From contig FJOG01000021.1 of the NCBI GenBank assembly GCA_900073065.1, positions 151,370-215,369 of the forward strand: 64,000 nt of DNA, written 5' to 3'. Shown one piece after another: positions 1 to 11,128 of the stretch. Within the stretch, counting starts at the first letter, position 1. Every line of letters starts with the position of its first letter. Made by a program: the position numbers and the translations under genes. The notes under the pieces were generated by a model. That model saw nothing but the letters and a program-made list of their open reading frames with translations. It was not told the DNA's origin and made no database searches. Source of the stretch: Phialocephala subalpina. Lineage: Eukaryota; Ascomycota; Leotiomycetes; Helotiales; Mollisiaceae.

Positions 1-247
1 AAAAAGTATGAAGAAGCCGCACCCACAGAGGAGGAGATGTTGCGAATAGCGACTTACTGGATGTCATGAGTTACATGTTTTCATCCGCGGTTCCACTACA
101 TAAGGTTATGCGACTAACGCCCCGCAAAGTCTGTGCGGTTGCCCTCCCAACACGGTCAGAGTAAACATTGAGCCTGTCAGCTCAACAGGCAGGTTCACTT
201 CAAGTACTTTTCATCCATTCGCTACATTCTCAAGAGCAATTGAGATC

Positions 248-1450
248 ATGCCTCCCGAGACATCGTCGAAGAAAGATGTGAGGGTCTCACCTTATAGCCG
301 TCGCGCTGATCAGGCCGACAATGTACGTGCTGCGCAACCGTCACCACCTGTCATTCGCGGTCACGTGAATGAACAGGGTGCTGTGGGGCCTCTGGCTCTC
401 ACCGCAACTCTGCTATGCTTATAAGTGGTATTAATTGATTCTTTACTCCGGTAAAGAACCAAGTGAGCTTTTGGTCTGGCTTTCAGAAGCTGGACTAACA
501 AGCTATAGCTGCCAGGCATAATACCACTGTCAGCCGAATCACACACCCACAAGCAGCCTCTCGAAGGGCAAAGTAGCTATGAATGGCAAATCTAAATATG
601 CTGTGGTTGACAAGGATGACGACGGCTCAGACCGAGACTCTGACGGCGGCTCTGAAATCAATTGGAACGACCCCGACCTGTGTCTCCGTTACTCTCCCGA
701 GACCTTGAGACATAAGAAGGAGCAACGCTGGGCTGAATTGGAGGAAATGGCGAAGGAGCGAGGCGTGGAAGTCACCATAAAAGTACAAAATTCCTTTGAC
801 GGAGACGTGAAGAAGTTTGATGAGTACATTCTGCAACAACCTGAAAAGAAGAGTGCGGTTCCTAAACCTGCCGGGGAGAATGTATTAGCCCCCGTTCTTG
901 TTATGTCGGCGCCAAAGAAAGACACAAGACATCCGATTATTGCTAAACTCGAGGACATGGAGAGCGAGCATTCATTCCGATTCGGGACTGGGAAAAGAAT
1001 ACGAGAAGTATTTCTGAGGGATGGCGACTATGTCAGACAGCCACAGCCCGTTATGGCTAGGTTGAACGTTGAAAATCATGGGCTCTACGATGCTTTGGAG
1101 TGGCTAGTAAATGTTATCAAAGATATCAGCGAAAACGAGGACAAGCAGACCGAGCGTTCTTCCAATCGTACAGCGGGAGAGAACATCCAAGAGTATCGAG
1201 GAACCAGTGCAGTGTCTGCCCAAGTGGAGGTCGATGACCGATTTTGGGAATACAAATTCCAATTGAGGAAATACGAGGCAAGACCCTCAGAGATGTCTAT
1301 GCCACAGACAGGCAGTATTTCTCATGGCTCGAGGATGCAGAAGTTCCTGCCCAACACCTCGAATTAAAGGAAGCCATGGATGGGTTATATAAGTGGGAAG
1401 ACGAACAATCTAGCCTCAAACTCATGAGGCGGTACTGTATAGGGACATGA
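248..1450 (+). pseudogene. ExoX-like C-terminal-domain gene, copy 1, broken by a 1-base frameshift
   Basis: Two exons can be built. Exon 1 is 248-322, the intron 323-533 has a GTACGT donor and a CTAAC branch site at 495-499, and exon 2 starts at 534 in the same phase. The product begins MPPETSSKKDVRVSPY, closely like the neighbour copy at 2908. Most of exon 2 is polar and probably disordered. The end carries FWEYKF and then, in another frame (to the stop at 1450), RGKTLRDVYATDRQYFSWL. This matches the small GKT-x2-EV-x3-D-x2-Y-x2-WL module at the C-terminus of ExoX-type exonucleases. Aligned with copy 2, one base is missing between 1274 and 1275, so the conserved module is out of frame with the rest. 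Either a true pseudogene or a base-call error. The molecular role of the family is unknown to me. Confidence 0.6.
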
Positions 1451-1827
1451 TGGCTTGATAGGGTCCCATTTCCAGTTCCGACAAAATGATCTGGGATCTT
1501 GGCCTCGAACGGGAACGACTAAAGCCCCAGACTACAATCACCCAAAAGATTACCGACGATAAAAAGGGGGGCTTTGAGTTAAAGAGCAAATGGAGAGTCT
1601 ACATTTCATGCAGTAGAGTCCTAAAGGGAATTGTGAGTTTCACGACGCTGAACACGAATCCGACAAAAACTGGACTGGAATAAATCAATGATATTCCGAA
1701 CGAGTATGAATCAACTTGTTTGCAGCCAGTCCTTGCGAAGATGAGAGCTTTCAATGATTGCCAGGAATTAGGATGGAATCATGTTTCGGTTTGGGATGTA
1801 TTTAAATTTGAAGGTCGTGTTGGAGGA

Positions 1828-2363
1828 CAGAGTGGCCAATACGTCCGTCCGTCAGTTCATCAGTTGGCCAAATGGCCAACTGATTGACGGATGAAAAGCC
1901 GGTCAACTTACTAACTTAAATAACGAACCGATCATTTAGCTAATAAGCTACTAATTAAAGCATTAAGCAATTCGAGTCACTTTTTGGGTCACGTTTTTAG
2001 TCACGTTATTTAAGCTTTTCCCCTTTAGACTCTCACTCGCCGACCTCTCGCTTACTTATATAAGAAGATTAAATAAGATATCTAAAAGAGTAAGTCCAAA
2101 GACCAAGTATTGCAATTAGACTCTAATCTTCATTTTTCATTGGATTTTTGAGCTTTTTGAGCTTTTTAAGGTCAAAAAAAGCATAAAACAAGCCGAAAAA
2201 GGACCTAAAAATAGGAAAATTTAAGTGCTCGAACTGATAAGTTAATAATCGGTTGGACAAGTGCTTAACTGACGGACTGAGCTAATGAAAATGGCTAAAT
2301 TATTGGCTTATTATAATCCTTGATCAGTCGGTTCATCAGTTCACGGACGTATTGGCGGATCTG
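1828..2363. mobile_element. hAT-type MITE, 536 bp, non-coding
   Basis: The ends form an imperfect 21-bp terminal inverted repeat (1828-1848 and 2343-2363, 18 of 21 matching) starting CAGA and containing a perfect GCCAATACGTCCGT. An 8-bp direct repeat, TTGGAGGA, flanks it at 1820-1827 and 2364-2371. Eight-bp target duplications and ends of the YARNG type are hallmarks of the hAT superfamily. The interior is AT-rich, has a subterminal TTGGCCAAATGGCCAA palindrome near 1863, and holds no convincing reading frame. It was therefore probably mobilised by a transposase elsewhere. It lies between the two ExoX-like copies. Confidence 0.8.
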
Positions 2364-2907
2364 TTGGAGGATCTATCATGCGAGTAGGATTTATCTAGAC
2401 ACGGAGCTGAATACTTTCCAAAACTTCATTTCTCCAGGCTGAAAGTGGTTTCTTCCCGAGTCTTTCAAAGCATGATCCTCCCGACTTGCGGAACAATGGT
2501 GATTCATTGTCTTCTTCATCAGTTCACACGTTCGTACTTCTTTTAACAACGATCTCAGATCTCGAGACGCAGTGTTCAATATCTACGTTGATGATCGTGA
2601 TTGGTCCCCTTGGCCACGGGAGGAGGCCATGTCGACAACTCCTCTCCTCAGTCCGGTCTCTACAAATCTCTGTTGTATTAGAGTCCCGGGTTACTTGATT
2701 GCCATCAAAAGGAGGGAAGTTGTACCTTCTGTATCTTCTTTGGGGCCAGTTTGTGGCTCTAGACAGAGTGTCCTCTCGAGATAATTCGGTAACTTAGCCG
2801 ATTCAAGCTCATGCTTCAGGCTAGACCATTATCATGTCCACATTTCCATCAACTTCATCTCGAATATTGCTAATCAATCACTACGCCTGCGAGCGTTAAG
2901 CGAAATC

Positions 2908-3456
2908 GTGCCTCCCAAAGTGTCGTCGAAGACAGATGTGAGGCACTCGCCTTACAAACATCAGCCCGAACAGACGGTCTGCCACTCCTCGGCATTAATA
3001 CCATCGAACTCCTTCACGCCACGTAAGAAATTCAAGTCTGCTCCCAAGGATCAATCTTCAACGGAAACTTCTCCAAAGGTAAAGATCAAGGAAGAGGATG
3101 AAGACGCTGGAAGCTTCGAGTCGACTGCCCCGGGAACTTTTTCACATAGTGCTATCAACTTCATGAGAAGGGTCGAAAACACTGAGAGGTTGAAGCTCGC
3201 TAAATTCGAACAATGGGTGGCAGATAATATGTTTTGGGCGTACAAATTCGAGGATGGCAAGCACCAAGGCAAAACTCTCAGAGAGATTGACTTCTTTGAT
3301 AAGCATTTTCTAACCCGGCTCAAGAAAAGAAGGGTGCCTGCCTCAAAGGCTGAGCTAGCTAAGGCCTTGGACACCTGGTGGAAGTTCGACGAGGAATCGA
3401 TGAAGAGGTTGAATACGGAAAGGAAGAACTTTTATCAATCGATATGTTGGCCATGA
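2908..3456 (+). pseudogene. ExoX-like C-terminal-domain gene, copy 2, start codon lost
   Basis: The frame gives a 182-residue protein paralogous to copy 1: it opens PPKVSSKTDVRHSPY, has an acidic/lysine-rich middle, and ends with FWAYKFEDGKHQGKTL and a following DKHFLTRL, the ExoX-like module. Copy 1 has ATG at the matching start; here the codon is GTG (2908-2910). There is no ATG in this frame back to the stop at 2782. Eukaryotic nuclear genes do not normally initiate at GTG, so the gene is probably dead unless an upstream spliced exon supplies the start. The GKTL core and the following helix are intact. The usual aromatic WL at the end of the module is replaced by TRL. Confidence 0.5.
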
Positions 3457-5033
3457 GGAGCATCCATCGAGAGAATGATTTGAAACCCCTGGGGTTTGCA
3501 AGAGTTTCCATGAGTTGATGATGTTTGGTCTCAAGGTCGAAATCGAGGTCACTGTCAATTCGAATCTACCTCGGATTGAAAAATGGTTCCGGCGGGAAAG
3601 GTTAGGAAACTGGAGTGAGCAGAAGTATCAATATATCTGGACCACGACCAAAAATCGCATTGCTTTGGCTCGTTGCACTTAAATCTTGCTCGTGTTTGAA
3701 CGTGAATGCGAGATCTGAAAGCAAGTGCTTCCCGGATCGCTGACGAGCTTGCAAACAGGTTCCCGAAGAACGGCAAACTCGAGGAGATGTCTTGTCTGCT
3801 CACAGTACTTGACCTTGATCTCTCATATACTTCTGTTGCTCCAAATCTTCTCATCGACGTCCAAAACGTACATCTCTATCAATATCTTGATCACTCTCCT
3901 CCTCGGCATCGGTACCAATGCTGAAGGATCCGAAAGACTGGTACTAACTCTTCCATTTCATTTCAGAGAAGCTTGACTGACATCCCAGGTGTATGGAGAG
4001 TACGGATGGAACACCAGTGATGAAGTCCGAGGTCATGGGTGACATGATGGGCGACAGTCATGCTAGTGCTTGGTCAACGATGGGTTCGAGCCATGAAGTT
4101 GTTCCGAAGCTCGAGCATGCGGCGATAGGGTACGCTCTTTCCTTCTCGACATAGTAACATTGGGCAGGAACTGATAACAAGTGGGCATGACCACCATTGG
4201 CAACATTCCGAAAACGTTCTGGAAACTACCGAAGAAGTGAGAGACTGAGGAGTACCTCCGCTTGATTTGCCGAGGGACGTGAGAGCATCTACACCTCAGA
4301 ACCTTTTTCAATGAACTGCTCTACCCATCTTTCGATGCGACGTATTTGAATTCCCTTGAATTAAATAGATATTTAAGAGTTCGTGCCGTTCAAGATTAAG
4401 GTTTCCAAGAGGGAAAGAGGAAAAAGGAGCATACAAAATTCCCCTTCCGTTCCGACATCCCTACTCCATCAACAGCGGAAGCCGCGACGAACTCCTTCGA
4501 CTCCTTCAGATTTTTCCTATCATCCCATTTAATTTCATTATTATCAGACCCACACAAACCCTCAACATTAATCTCCAAGCCGGCAACACATCCGACATCC
4601 GTCTATCCCCGCCGCATCTCCCCCCCATGCCGCCAAGTCGGAACTTCCGACGGGTAGGCGGAAACAGCGGCGATCGTAGATGTGCAACAAAATATCGATG
4701 AGGTTCAGCAAAGCAAGATTCATCCAATGATATCAGAAAGAAGTAGAGGGGAAATTGCGAAGAGCATGGTGGTAGGGATGGTCGTGGAATGGGTGGGCGG
4801 ATGTGGTGCCGATATCCGCGGGAGAGATGCCGAAGTCTGAACTCAGATGGGACAACTAGTTTCTTCGAATGTCAATGAATTCGAGAATTTGTCTGGACAA
4901 GGAATGGACTAAGTGCAGAACATTACTCTGTCCTGGAAGGATGTCTATCCCAAACTTCCAACCGCCACTACCCCGGGCACCGGTCTGGACTCTCCAGCAT
5001 CAAGATTCAAGACGTAAAACCAGCAGCCGGCTC
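3457..5033. other. Intergenic stretch with no recognisable gene
   Basis: Short open stretches occur (for example 3706-3924 and 3992-4156 on the plus strand) but show no domain, no splice-supported model and no resemblance I can name. The last 33 bases before the gap (5001-5033) duplicate the 3' end of the acetyltransferase gene beyond the gap. Confidence 0.5.
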
Positions 5034-5577
5034 NNNNNNNNNNNNNNNNNNNNNNNNNNNNNNNNNNNNNNNNNNNNNNNNNNNNNNNNNNNNNNNNNNN
5101 NNNNNNNNNNNNNNNNNNNNNNNNNNNNNNNNNNNNNNNNNNNNNNNNNNNNNNNNNNNNNNNNNNNNNNNNNNNNNNNNNNNNNNNNNNNNNNNNNNNN
5201 NNNNNNNNNNNNNNNNNNNNNNNNNNNNNNNNNNNNNNNNNNNNNNNNNNNNNNNNNNNNNNNNNNNNNNNNNNNNNNNNNNNNNNNNNNNNNNNNNNNN
5301 NNNNNNNNNNNNNNNNNNNNNNNNNNNNNNNNNNNNNNNNNNNNNNNNNNNNNNNNNNNNNNNNNNNNNNNNNNNNNNNNNNNNNNNNNNNNNNNNNNNN
5401 NNNNNNNNNNNNNNNNNNNNNNNNNNNNNNNNNNNNNNNNNNNNNNNNNNNNNNNNNNNNNNNNNNNNNNNNNNNNNNNNNNNNNNNNNNNNNNNNNNNN
5501 NNNNNNNNNNNNNNNNNNNNNNNNNNNNNNNNNNNNNNNNNNNNNNNNNNNNNNNNNNNNNNNNNNNNNNNNNNNNN
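5034..5577. other. Assembly gap (run of N)
   Basis: 544 undetermined bases. The 33 bases on its left edge (5001-5033) are identical to 5623-5655 on its right side, so the scaffold join may hide a collapsed or unmerged overlap or a partial tandem duplication. Reading frames drawn through the N run are meaningless. Confidence 0.99.
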
Positions 5578-5628
5578 ACTTCAGTCGCAAGTGATCAGCT
5601 CACGGCAAAGTCTACACAAACCCAAGAT

Positions 5629-6231
5629 TCAAGACGTAAAACCAGCAGCCGGCTCCTTCGTCAACCCAACTTCATCGCCCTTCTTCACGAAACCCGGAAA
5701 CCCAGGCCCCATCCTTTGCATAACAGCCACCCCCTCTCCCCTCTCCTTCCCCATAACCTCCATCCCTAAAATCCCTTCATAGAAAGGAACGCTCCGTTTC
5801 CAGTCACTGGTAAACAGCATACTCCTCCTCAGATAAGGCATCTCATCAATAACCTCTTGGACACAACCCACTAGCCACTTTCCGAGTCCTGAGCCTTGGT
5901 GTCCTGGTAAGATGTAGACGTCGGTCAGGTAGAGGAAGGTGGTGTAGTCTGTTACGCAGCGGGCGAGGCCTATGAATTGTCCTGGTGCGGAGGTATGGTT
6001 GGAGGGAAATTGGGAGTCTTTGGATGAGTTTTGGGAGTAGAGGCCGAAGCAGAGGGAATTCTGGAGGGTCTCGAGCATGATTCCGTCGGGCATTGATTTT
6101 GCCCAGTATACGTTATCGGAACCGAGCATCTCGTTTGCGGCTTCGACTGGGATCGATGAAGGATCTGTGGAAATAAGATATCCCTCTTTTGTCCAGGTTC
6201 GGTGTTGGAACCGTGAGGTAATTGAAGTCAT
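5629..6231 (-). CDS. GNAT-family N-acetyltransferase
   Basis: Single-exon gene of 200 residues starting at an ATG (6229-6231). The N-terminus is followed by the beta-strand and acetyl-CoA loop of the GNAT fold: LYLTDVYILPGHQGSGLGKW, in which residues 111-117 (HQGSGLG) match the Q/R-x2-G-x-G/A pyrophosphate loop. A later SVPFYEGILGMEVM is the usual C-terminal strand-helix with the conserved Tyr. The substrate cannot be read from sequence; small-molecule or peptide acetylation is possible. The last codons lie inside the 33-base segment that is repeated across the gap. No introns or breaks are visible. Confidence 0.85.
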   Translation of the reverse strand: MTSITSRFQHRTWTKEGYLISTDPSSIPVEAANEMLGSDNVYWAKSMPDGIMLETLQNSLCFGLYSQNSSKDSQFPSNHTSAPGQFIGLARCVTDYTTFLYLTDVYILPGHQGSGLGKWLVGCVQEVIDEMPYLRRSMLFTSDWKRSVPFYEGILGMEVMGKERGEGVAVMQRMGPGFPGFVKKGDEVGLTKEPAAGFTS

Positions 6232-6856
6232 CGTGACTCAATTATGAAAAGTCCAACCCGCTGTTTGAAATTCTTTTGATGAGAGGTTCGGGGTAAACTG
6301 AGAAATACTTTTTGAAGATGGTCGTAACGTCTAACACAAATTAAAAGCTAGAGAAGTGTATGACCATGAAATTAAAATTTCAAAGCAGATGAAGCTGTAA
6401 TAGACTTCCACATACGCCTTCTCGATACATAAAGTGGGGGAGAGAGCTTGGCTTTTGAGTCACTGATTCGAACGCCACAAGCTTGGAGGGAGCCCCGTCT
6501 CATGGCTTCATGAGCTTTTGAATTTGGAAGAGTATGATCCGATAAGAACAATCTCATCTAGACAATGTATATTTCGGATGAATGTCAGTTTGCGAAGACG
6601 AAGAGAGAAAAGGAGAAAGGCTCGGATTTTATGGGGGTAAATACGGTCACGTGTTAGCGTGGTTTTGAAAATTGTCCGTGCACACCGAAGGTACTCCACG
6701 GCTTCCTCGTCGTGAAAATGCTTCCAGTTTTGTAATTTTCTTATACCGCAACTCGAAGTTCGTACGTTCTGACGATACAGAACACCCCAGGACATTCAAC
6801 CGTTGTTGTATTAAAAACGTTTGTTACGGCCATGCAATCTCACTATCAAAACACCC
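6232..6856. other. Intergenic, nothing recognised
   Basis: Region between the acetyltransferase start and the 3' end of the DhaL-type gene. Short frames only; likely holds the acetyltransferase promoter and the downstream gene's 3' UTR. Confidence 0.5.
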
Positions 6857-8491
6857 TCACTGCGCACTAACCATTCCTTCCAGCAACATCAACAACCCAT
6901 ACGCCCCCGGATCCGGCACACCCCTCGTAGCACTCTCATCCAAATAGCTACTCCTCCCCAACTTCGCCTCCAACTTCTTCGTCGACTCAACCCCCTTCTG
7001 CGCTTCCCCCAGCGCCTTCTTCGCCTCACCACTCTCCTTCAACGTCTCAACGAACGGAATCAAACAATCAAGACACGTCCTATCCCCCAATCTCGCCCTC
7101 GTATACATCATCAACGAATCCAAAGCCCCCTTCAACGCATCTGCGAATGCAGGAGCTTCGTATAATTGTTGAGAGAGGGAGGAGAGGAAGATACAATATA
7201 AAGCTCCGGATGTACCACCCATGTTTACTTCGAGGTCGTCGACGAGACCGCTGAGTGTTGAGGGAAGAGTAGAGAGGTCGGCATCTTTGATGAAGGAGAG
7301 AACTTGTCTGCCGCCGTCGCGGAGGGTGTAGCCACAGTCTCCGTCTCCTACTATGGTGTCGTATTCGGTGATTGTGGGTTCTTCTTTGATTACGCGTTCG
7401 CAACCTGCGGTGATGATTTTGCGGACCTGGGAGTCGGTGAGTAGGATTTTGGAGATGCCGGAGCGTTTGGTGGTGGTGCTTGTGCCGGCTGTGTTGGAGA
7501 GGGGGTTTTTGGGTTTGGCTTGGGGGGTTAGGTATTCTGCTGGTATGGTGCAGAATGAGATGGACCAGCCTCGGGCATGTGAGTGAGAGTCGAGAATTGT
7601 GGATTGTGTGAGGTATAACGGTAGGTTCTTGTTGGCTGGGAAGTGTCAGCGTGAGTTTCTGGATGCGATGGGCTATATTTACCAAAGTACTCGGACACTC
7701 CATGGGCCAGGATGTTGTTCTCGAGACGAGAGAGTCCATTAACATCCGAGTAATGGACGGAATAGACGAGGCCATCTCCCATTGGAGGCCTTGAGCTCAA
7801 AAGATGACCCAAGTCCTTGTCTATTGACTTCTTGGCAGAATTGAACTCGGCGGTCTCAACGGCATGAATTACAGATGGCCCATTGCCAGTCTTCTTCTCA
7901 TGGAAAGCGGAGTTGGTCCTGGCAGCTGACTTGACGAAATATTCCAGCAATGCCCTCGTCCTATCGAAAGAAGACCTGATTTTATTAGTACTAACTTGAT
8001 ATTGAGGAGGAACGCACTTACTTGACCTCAGGCTTCGTAGCAAATAACAACGACAAGATATGATCCAGCTTCAGCTCTCCAACCACAGCAAATTCTAGCA
8101 CCTTGCTCTCCGCTTGCACCTCCAGGTCCTGCTTCAAACTGGATCTCACAACAATCAATCCATTCTCCGTAGGAAAGCCATTTTCTTTCAAGATCTTGGC
8201 AATCTCTGAAGCAGAAACCACAGGTCTTCCGAACTGGCCAGTGGTGAAAGCTGCCAGATGCGATTCACTCAGAATCTTGCTTGAGAAGTTGCCTGCACTT
8301 CCAATAGCTGTAATGAGGACATCTTTGCTTTTGGCAAGAGTAGGATCAAGGACGATAGTTTGGCCATCTGAGGTTTCGACCGTTTTGATGGAAGGCCGCA
8401 TCAAAGGAAATAATCGACTCCATCGTTTTGGGTCGTCGAGCTGCAGCTGTTGATGGGTGTAAGGACGCGTAGGTTCGACGACAAGAGACAT
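6857..8491 (-). CDS. DhaL (DAK2)-type kinase domain protein with a divergent N-terminal half
   Basis: Three exons: 8022-8491, 7683-7975 and 6857-7635, with introns of 46 and 47 bases (GTAAGT and GTAAAT donors). They join without frame change to 513 residues. The C-terminal half is a DAK2/DhaL domain: EYDTIVGDGDCGYTL carries the three ATP/Mg aspartates (about residues 347, 352, 354), followed by MGGTSGALY, GDRTCLDCLIPF and ATRGVPDPGAYG. Around residues 220-290 a stretch ending GWSISFCTIP resembles the end of a DhaK lobe. The first 200 or so residues lack the GGSGHEP and G-x-HGEPG motifs of DhaK, so dihydroxyacetone binding is not expected here. An alternative start at 8533 is not an ATG. The gene is divergent with the DhaK-type gene at 8930, which suggests the two may form one kinase. 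Confidence 0.75.
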
Positions 8492-8929
8492 GATTGCAAA
8501 GGTGAGTGGATGTAGGGAAGAGAAAGACGACAACTTGTACGACGAGAGAAGAAATAATTGCTCGAGGCCCGGACCGCCAATTTTACGTGCCCGGTGGTCA
8601 GAGTTCTGAAAATGTTCTGTCCCTCACTTGCCCTCACTTGCCCCTCACTGGCCCCTCACTGATCAGCGAGTTCGGGTTGCCCAAACGGGCAATTCTGCCA
8701 AGAAATATGGGGTAGAGCTCGCTCCCCTTGTATGTATGTAAACATTTTCTTTTCTTCTCTTCTCTTTTCTTTATTGCCTCTTCGGTCAACCTTCCCTAAA
8801 CAAATCCACTCCACTCCTCTCCCTCCCCCCTTTTTTCACTCTCAAATAACTTTACTCTCCTTTCTCAAAACCTTCAAAATTCAGCTTTAACGTTCAAGAG
8901 TTACCCCGCAACCCCACACGTTACTAAAA
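8492..8929. promoter_or_regulatory. Shared divergent promoter of the DhaL-type and DhaK-type genes
   Basis: 438 bases separate the two ATGs. The region contains four near-identical 10-11-bp units (CCCTCACTTG twice, then CCCCTCACTGG and CCCCTCACTGA) at 8621-8661. On the plus-gene side there are long CT-rich tracts at about 8745-8840, typical of fungal promoters and 5' leaders. Co-regulation of the two genes is inferred from this arrangement. Confidence 0.5.
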
Positions 8930-10339
8930 ATGGCGACAGAAACACAAACCAAACAGCCTACGAAGGAAACCTTTCACTTCATCAACGATCCTGCGGATGC
9001 GATCAATGAAGCTGCGATTGGACTCACAGAGCATAATCTGAATCTTTCTTATGAGGTGGCGCATAAGATTGTGTATAGGAGTGATCTTGCAAGCTTCAGG
9101 AAAGATCATGTAACGACTATTGGGTTTGCTGGTGGTGGACAGTAAGTTTGAGACTTTCTTTGAGATCCTGGGAGCATGAAACCTGAAGAAGAGAAGGGAC
9201 ATTAGACGATGCCGAGTTCTTGGAGAGTTTCCCAGAATGTGGTGGTATCAATGTCCGAGCTTCACTTTCGACAACATCCCCAGTTTACCTTTGCACAATC
9301 ACTCAAGTTTTCTCGGACTATGAAACACCTCGTTCTACCATACTTCAAACTTAGATATTTACTAACAATTCTCCTAGCGAGCCCATGTTCTCCGGCTTCG
9401 TCGGCCCCTCCTTCCTCTCCTGCTCCGTCTCCGGCAACATCTTCGCCTCCCCCACCGCCGCCCAAATCTTCCGCGCGATCCAACTCTGTCAACCTACTCC
9501 CAGTTCCTCCCCGGGAACCCTCATCGTCTGCGGAAACTACACAGGCGATATCTTAAACGCCGGCCTTGCCATAACTCGCGCCACAGCAGCAGGATATAAA
9601 GTCCGCTTCATCCCTATTGGAGACGATGTCGCTGTTGGTAGGAAGAAAGGTGGGAAGGTGGGAAGAAGGGGATTGAGCGGTCATGTAGTGGCGTTGAAGG
9701 TTGTGTGTGCGTTGGCGGATATGGGAGAGGGGCTGGGGAGGGTTGGGGATGTGATGGAGTGGATTGCGGGGAATTCGGGGACTATTGCGGTTGCTTTTGA
9801 CCGGTAATTACTCCTCCTTTCCGTCTATATTCCAAGTGGGTCAGGAGCTGATGTGTAACAGAGTCGCGCTACCAAACAACATAATAACAGAAATCCAAAC
9901 CCTCCCCCCGTCAACCATCGAACTCGGTCTCGGCTGCCACGGCGAACCCGGTCTCCGCCAAATATCACCCATCCCCAGCCCGTCCTCCCTAACCTCAGAA
10001 ATGATAAATCTCCTAACCAATACCTCTGACACCGACCGAGCATTCATCCCCTTCACTGGCGCCGGAAACGAACAAGCTATCCTCCTAGTCAACAGTTCGG
10101 GTAGTACGAGTGATGAGGTTCTAGCGGCTTTTGCGGAGTTGGCAATTGAGGAGCTGAAGACGAAAGGAATTGAGGTTGTGAGGATGACGTTGGGACCGAT
10201 GGTGACGAGTTTGAAGCAGAGTGGGTTTGGGTTTACGGTTTGGAGGTTGCCGGAGGGAGGGGAGAAAGGACCGCTGAGTAGGGAGGAGGCGTTGAGGTGC
10301 TGGGATAGGAGGGTTGAGACTGCGGCTTGGAGACAGTGA
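8930..10339 (+). CDS. Stand-alone DhaK (DAK1)-type dihydroxyacetone kinase subunit
   Basis: Three exons (8930-9141, 9378-9803, 9862-10339) give 371 residues. The first intron has GTAAGT and an ACTAAC branch at 9361. The protein is a complete DAK1 domain: GFAGGGHEPMF (residues 66-76) equals the GGGSGHEP nucleotide/triose loop, GNIFASPTAAQ, NYTGDILNAG and IGDDVAV follow, and ELGLGCHGEPG carries the histidine (about residue 239) that binds the keto substrate as a hemiaminal in known DhaK. The last 100 residues match the DhaK C-terminal lobe. Nothing resembling DAK2 follows, whereas fungal Dak1/Dak2 enzymes are about 600 residues with both domains fused. The length matches bacterial DhaK. The missing ATP domain is in the divergent neighbour, so a two-subunit kinase is the simplest reading. 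Exact substrate (dihydroxyacetone or another ketose) is open. Confidence 0.85.
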
Positions 10340-11128
10340 GAGGATGGTGGTTGGGTTTTGATTTGCCTGATGTTTACATAGCAATGGAATTTCAGATTTC
10401 TCAGTCTTCTCCATCACCCCAATATCCGGAGAACCACAAAAAGAAAACAATGTATGCGTGTAATTGAGACTCACTTTCGACAGCCTCGCTTCCCCTTTTT
10501 ATCGCCTAACACTTCGCCTCACTTCTCCGCCCAAAACAAAATCAACACTGCTCCCAAGAAAAATCCATTCAAAAATCCAAGACTGAAAAAAAGACGAAGA
10601 GAAAATTGCAAAAGGTAACCTCGAAGACCTATGTCTACAAGTAGATGTCTCTGAATAGTATTCCTTTCGTGACTGGCTAACCCTCCTCTCCTGATATGCA
10701 TTGTTAGAGATCTATCACGACTGGCGTGCAATGCCGTGATGATTCCTGTACCGCACCTGTGTCAAGAGATGGGGTACTGGGTTTGTCGTCATTCCATTTA
10801 ACATAGGTGTTTAGTAGGGTTGGGGGAAATGAGGGGATAGCCGTTGGCCCGAAGAGGCGAAAATGAAGTTATTCCCAAGCTGAGACGAGTCCGCAAGTTT
10901 GGAGCCGGCAAGCGAGGGAAGAAGGAAAGTGGCGCTTTCGAAGGTGAGCTTCTGCTACCGCACAAGTCAAAAAAGAGCTCCCAAGAGGAAGTCTTGAAGT
11001 GAAGGGGTTGAAAAGGTTCTACGCTGTTCGTAACACAATCTAATTCTAGTATTAGGATCTGCGTCTCGAAGGCTTGAAGTCCTGCTACACATACCTCAAA
11101 TCTATGAAAAAAGTCATGGATCGTGATT
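10340..11128. other. Intergenic, nothing recognised
   Basis: Converging 3' ends of the DhaK-type gene and the Atg22-like pseudogene. No frame with a domain and no RNA gene seen. Confidence 0.5.

Noticed and set aside
4869..5594. Open frames running through the N gap
   Set aside because: They consist mostly of undetermined bases.
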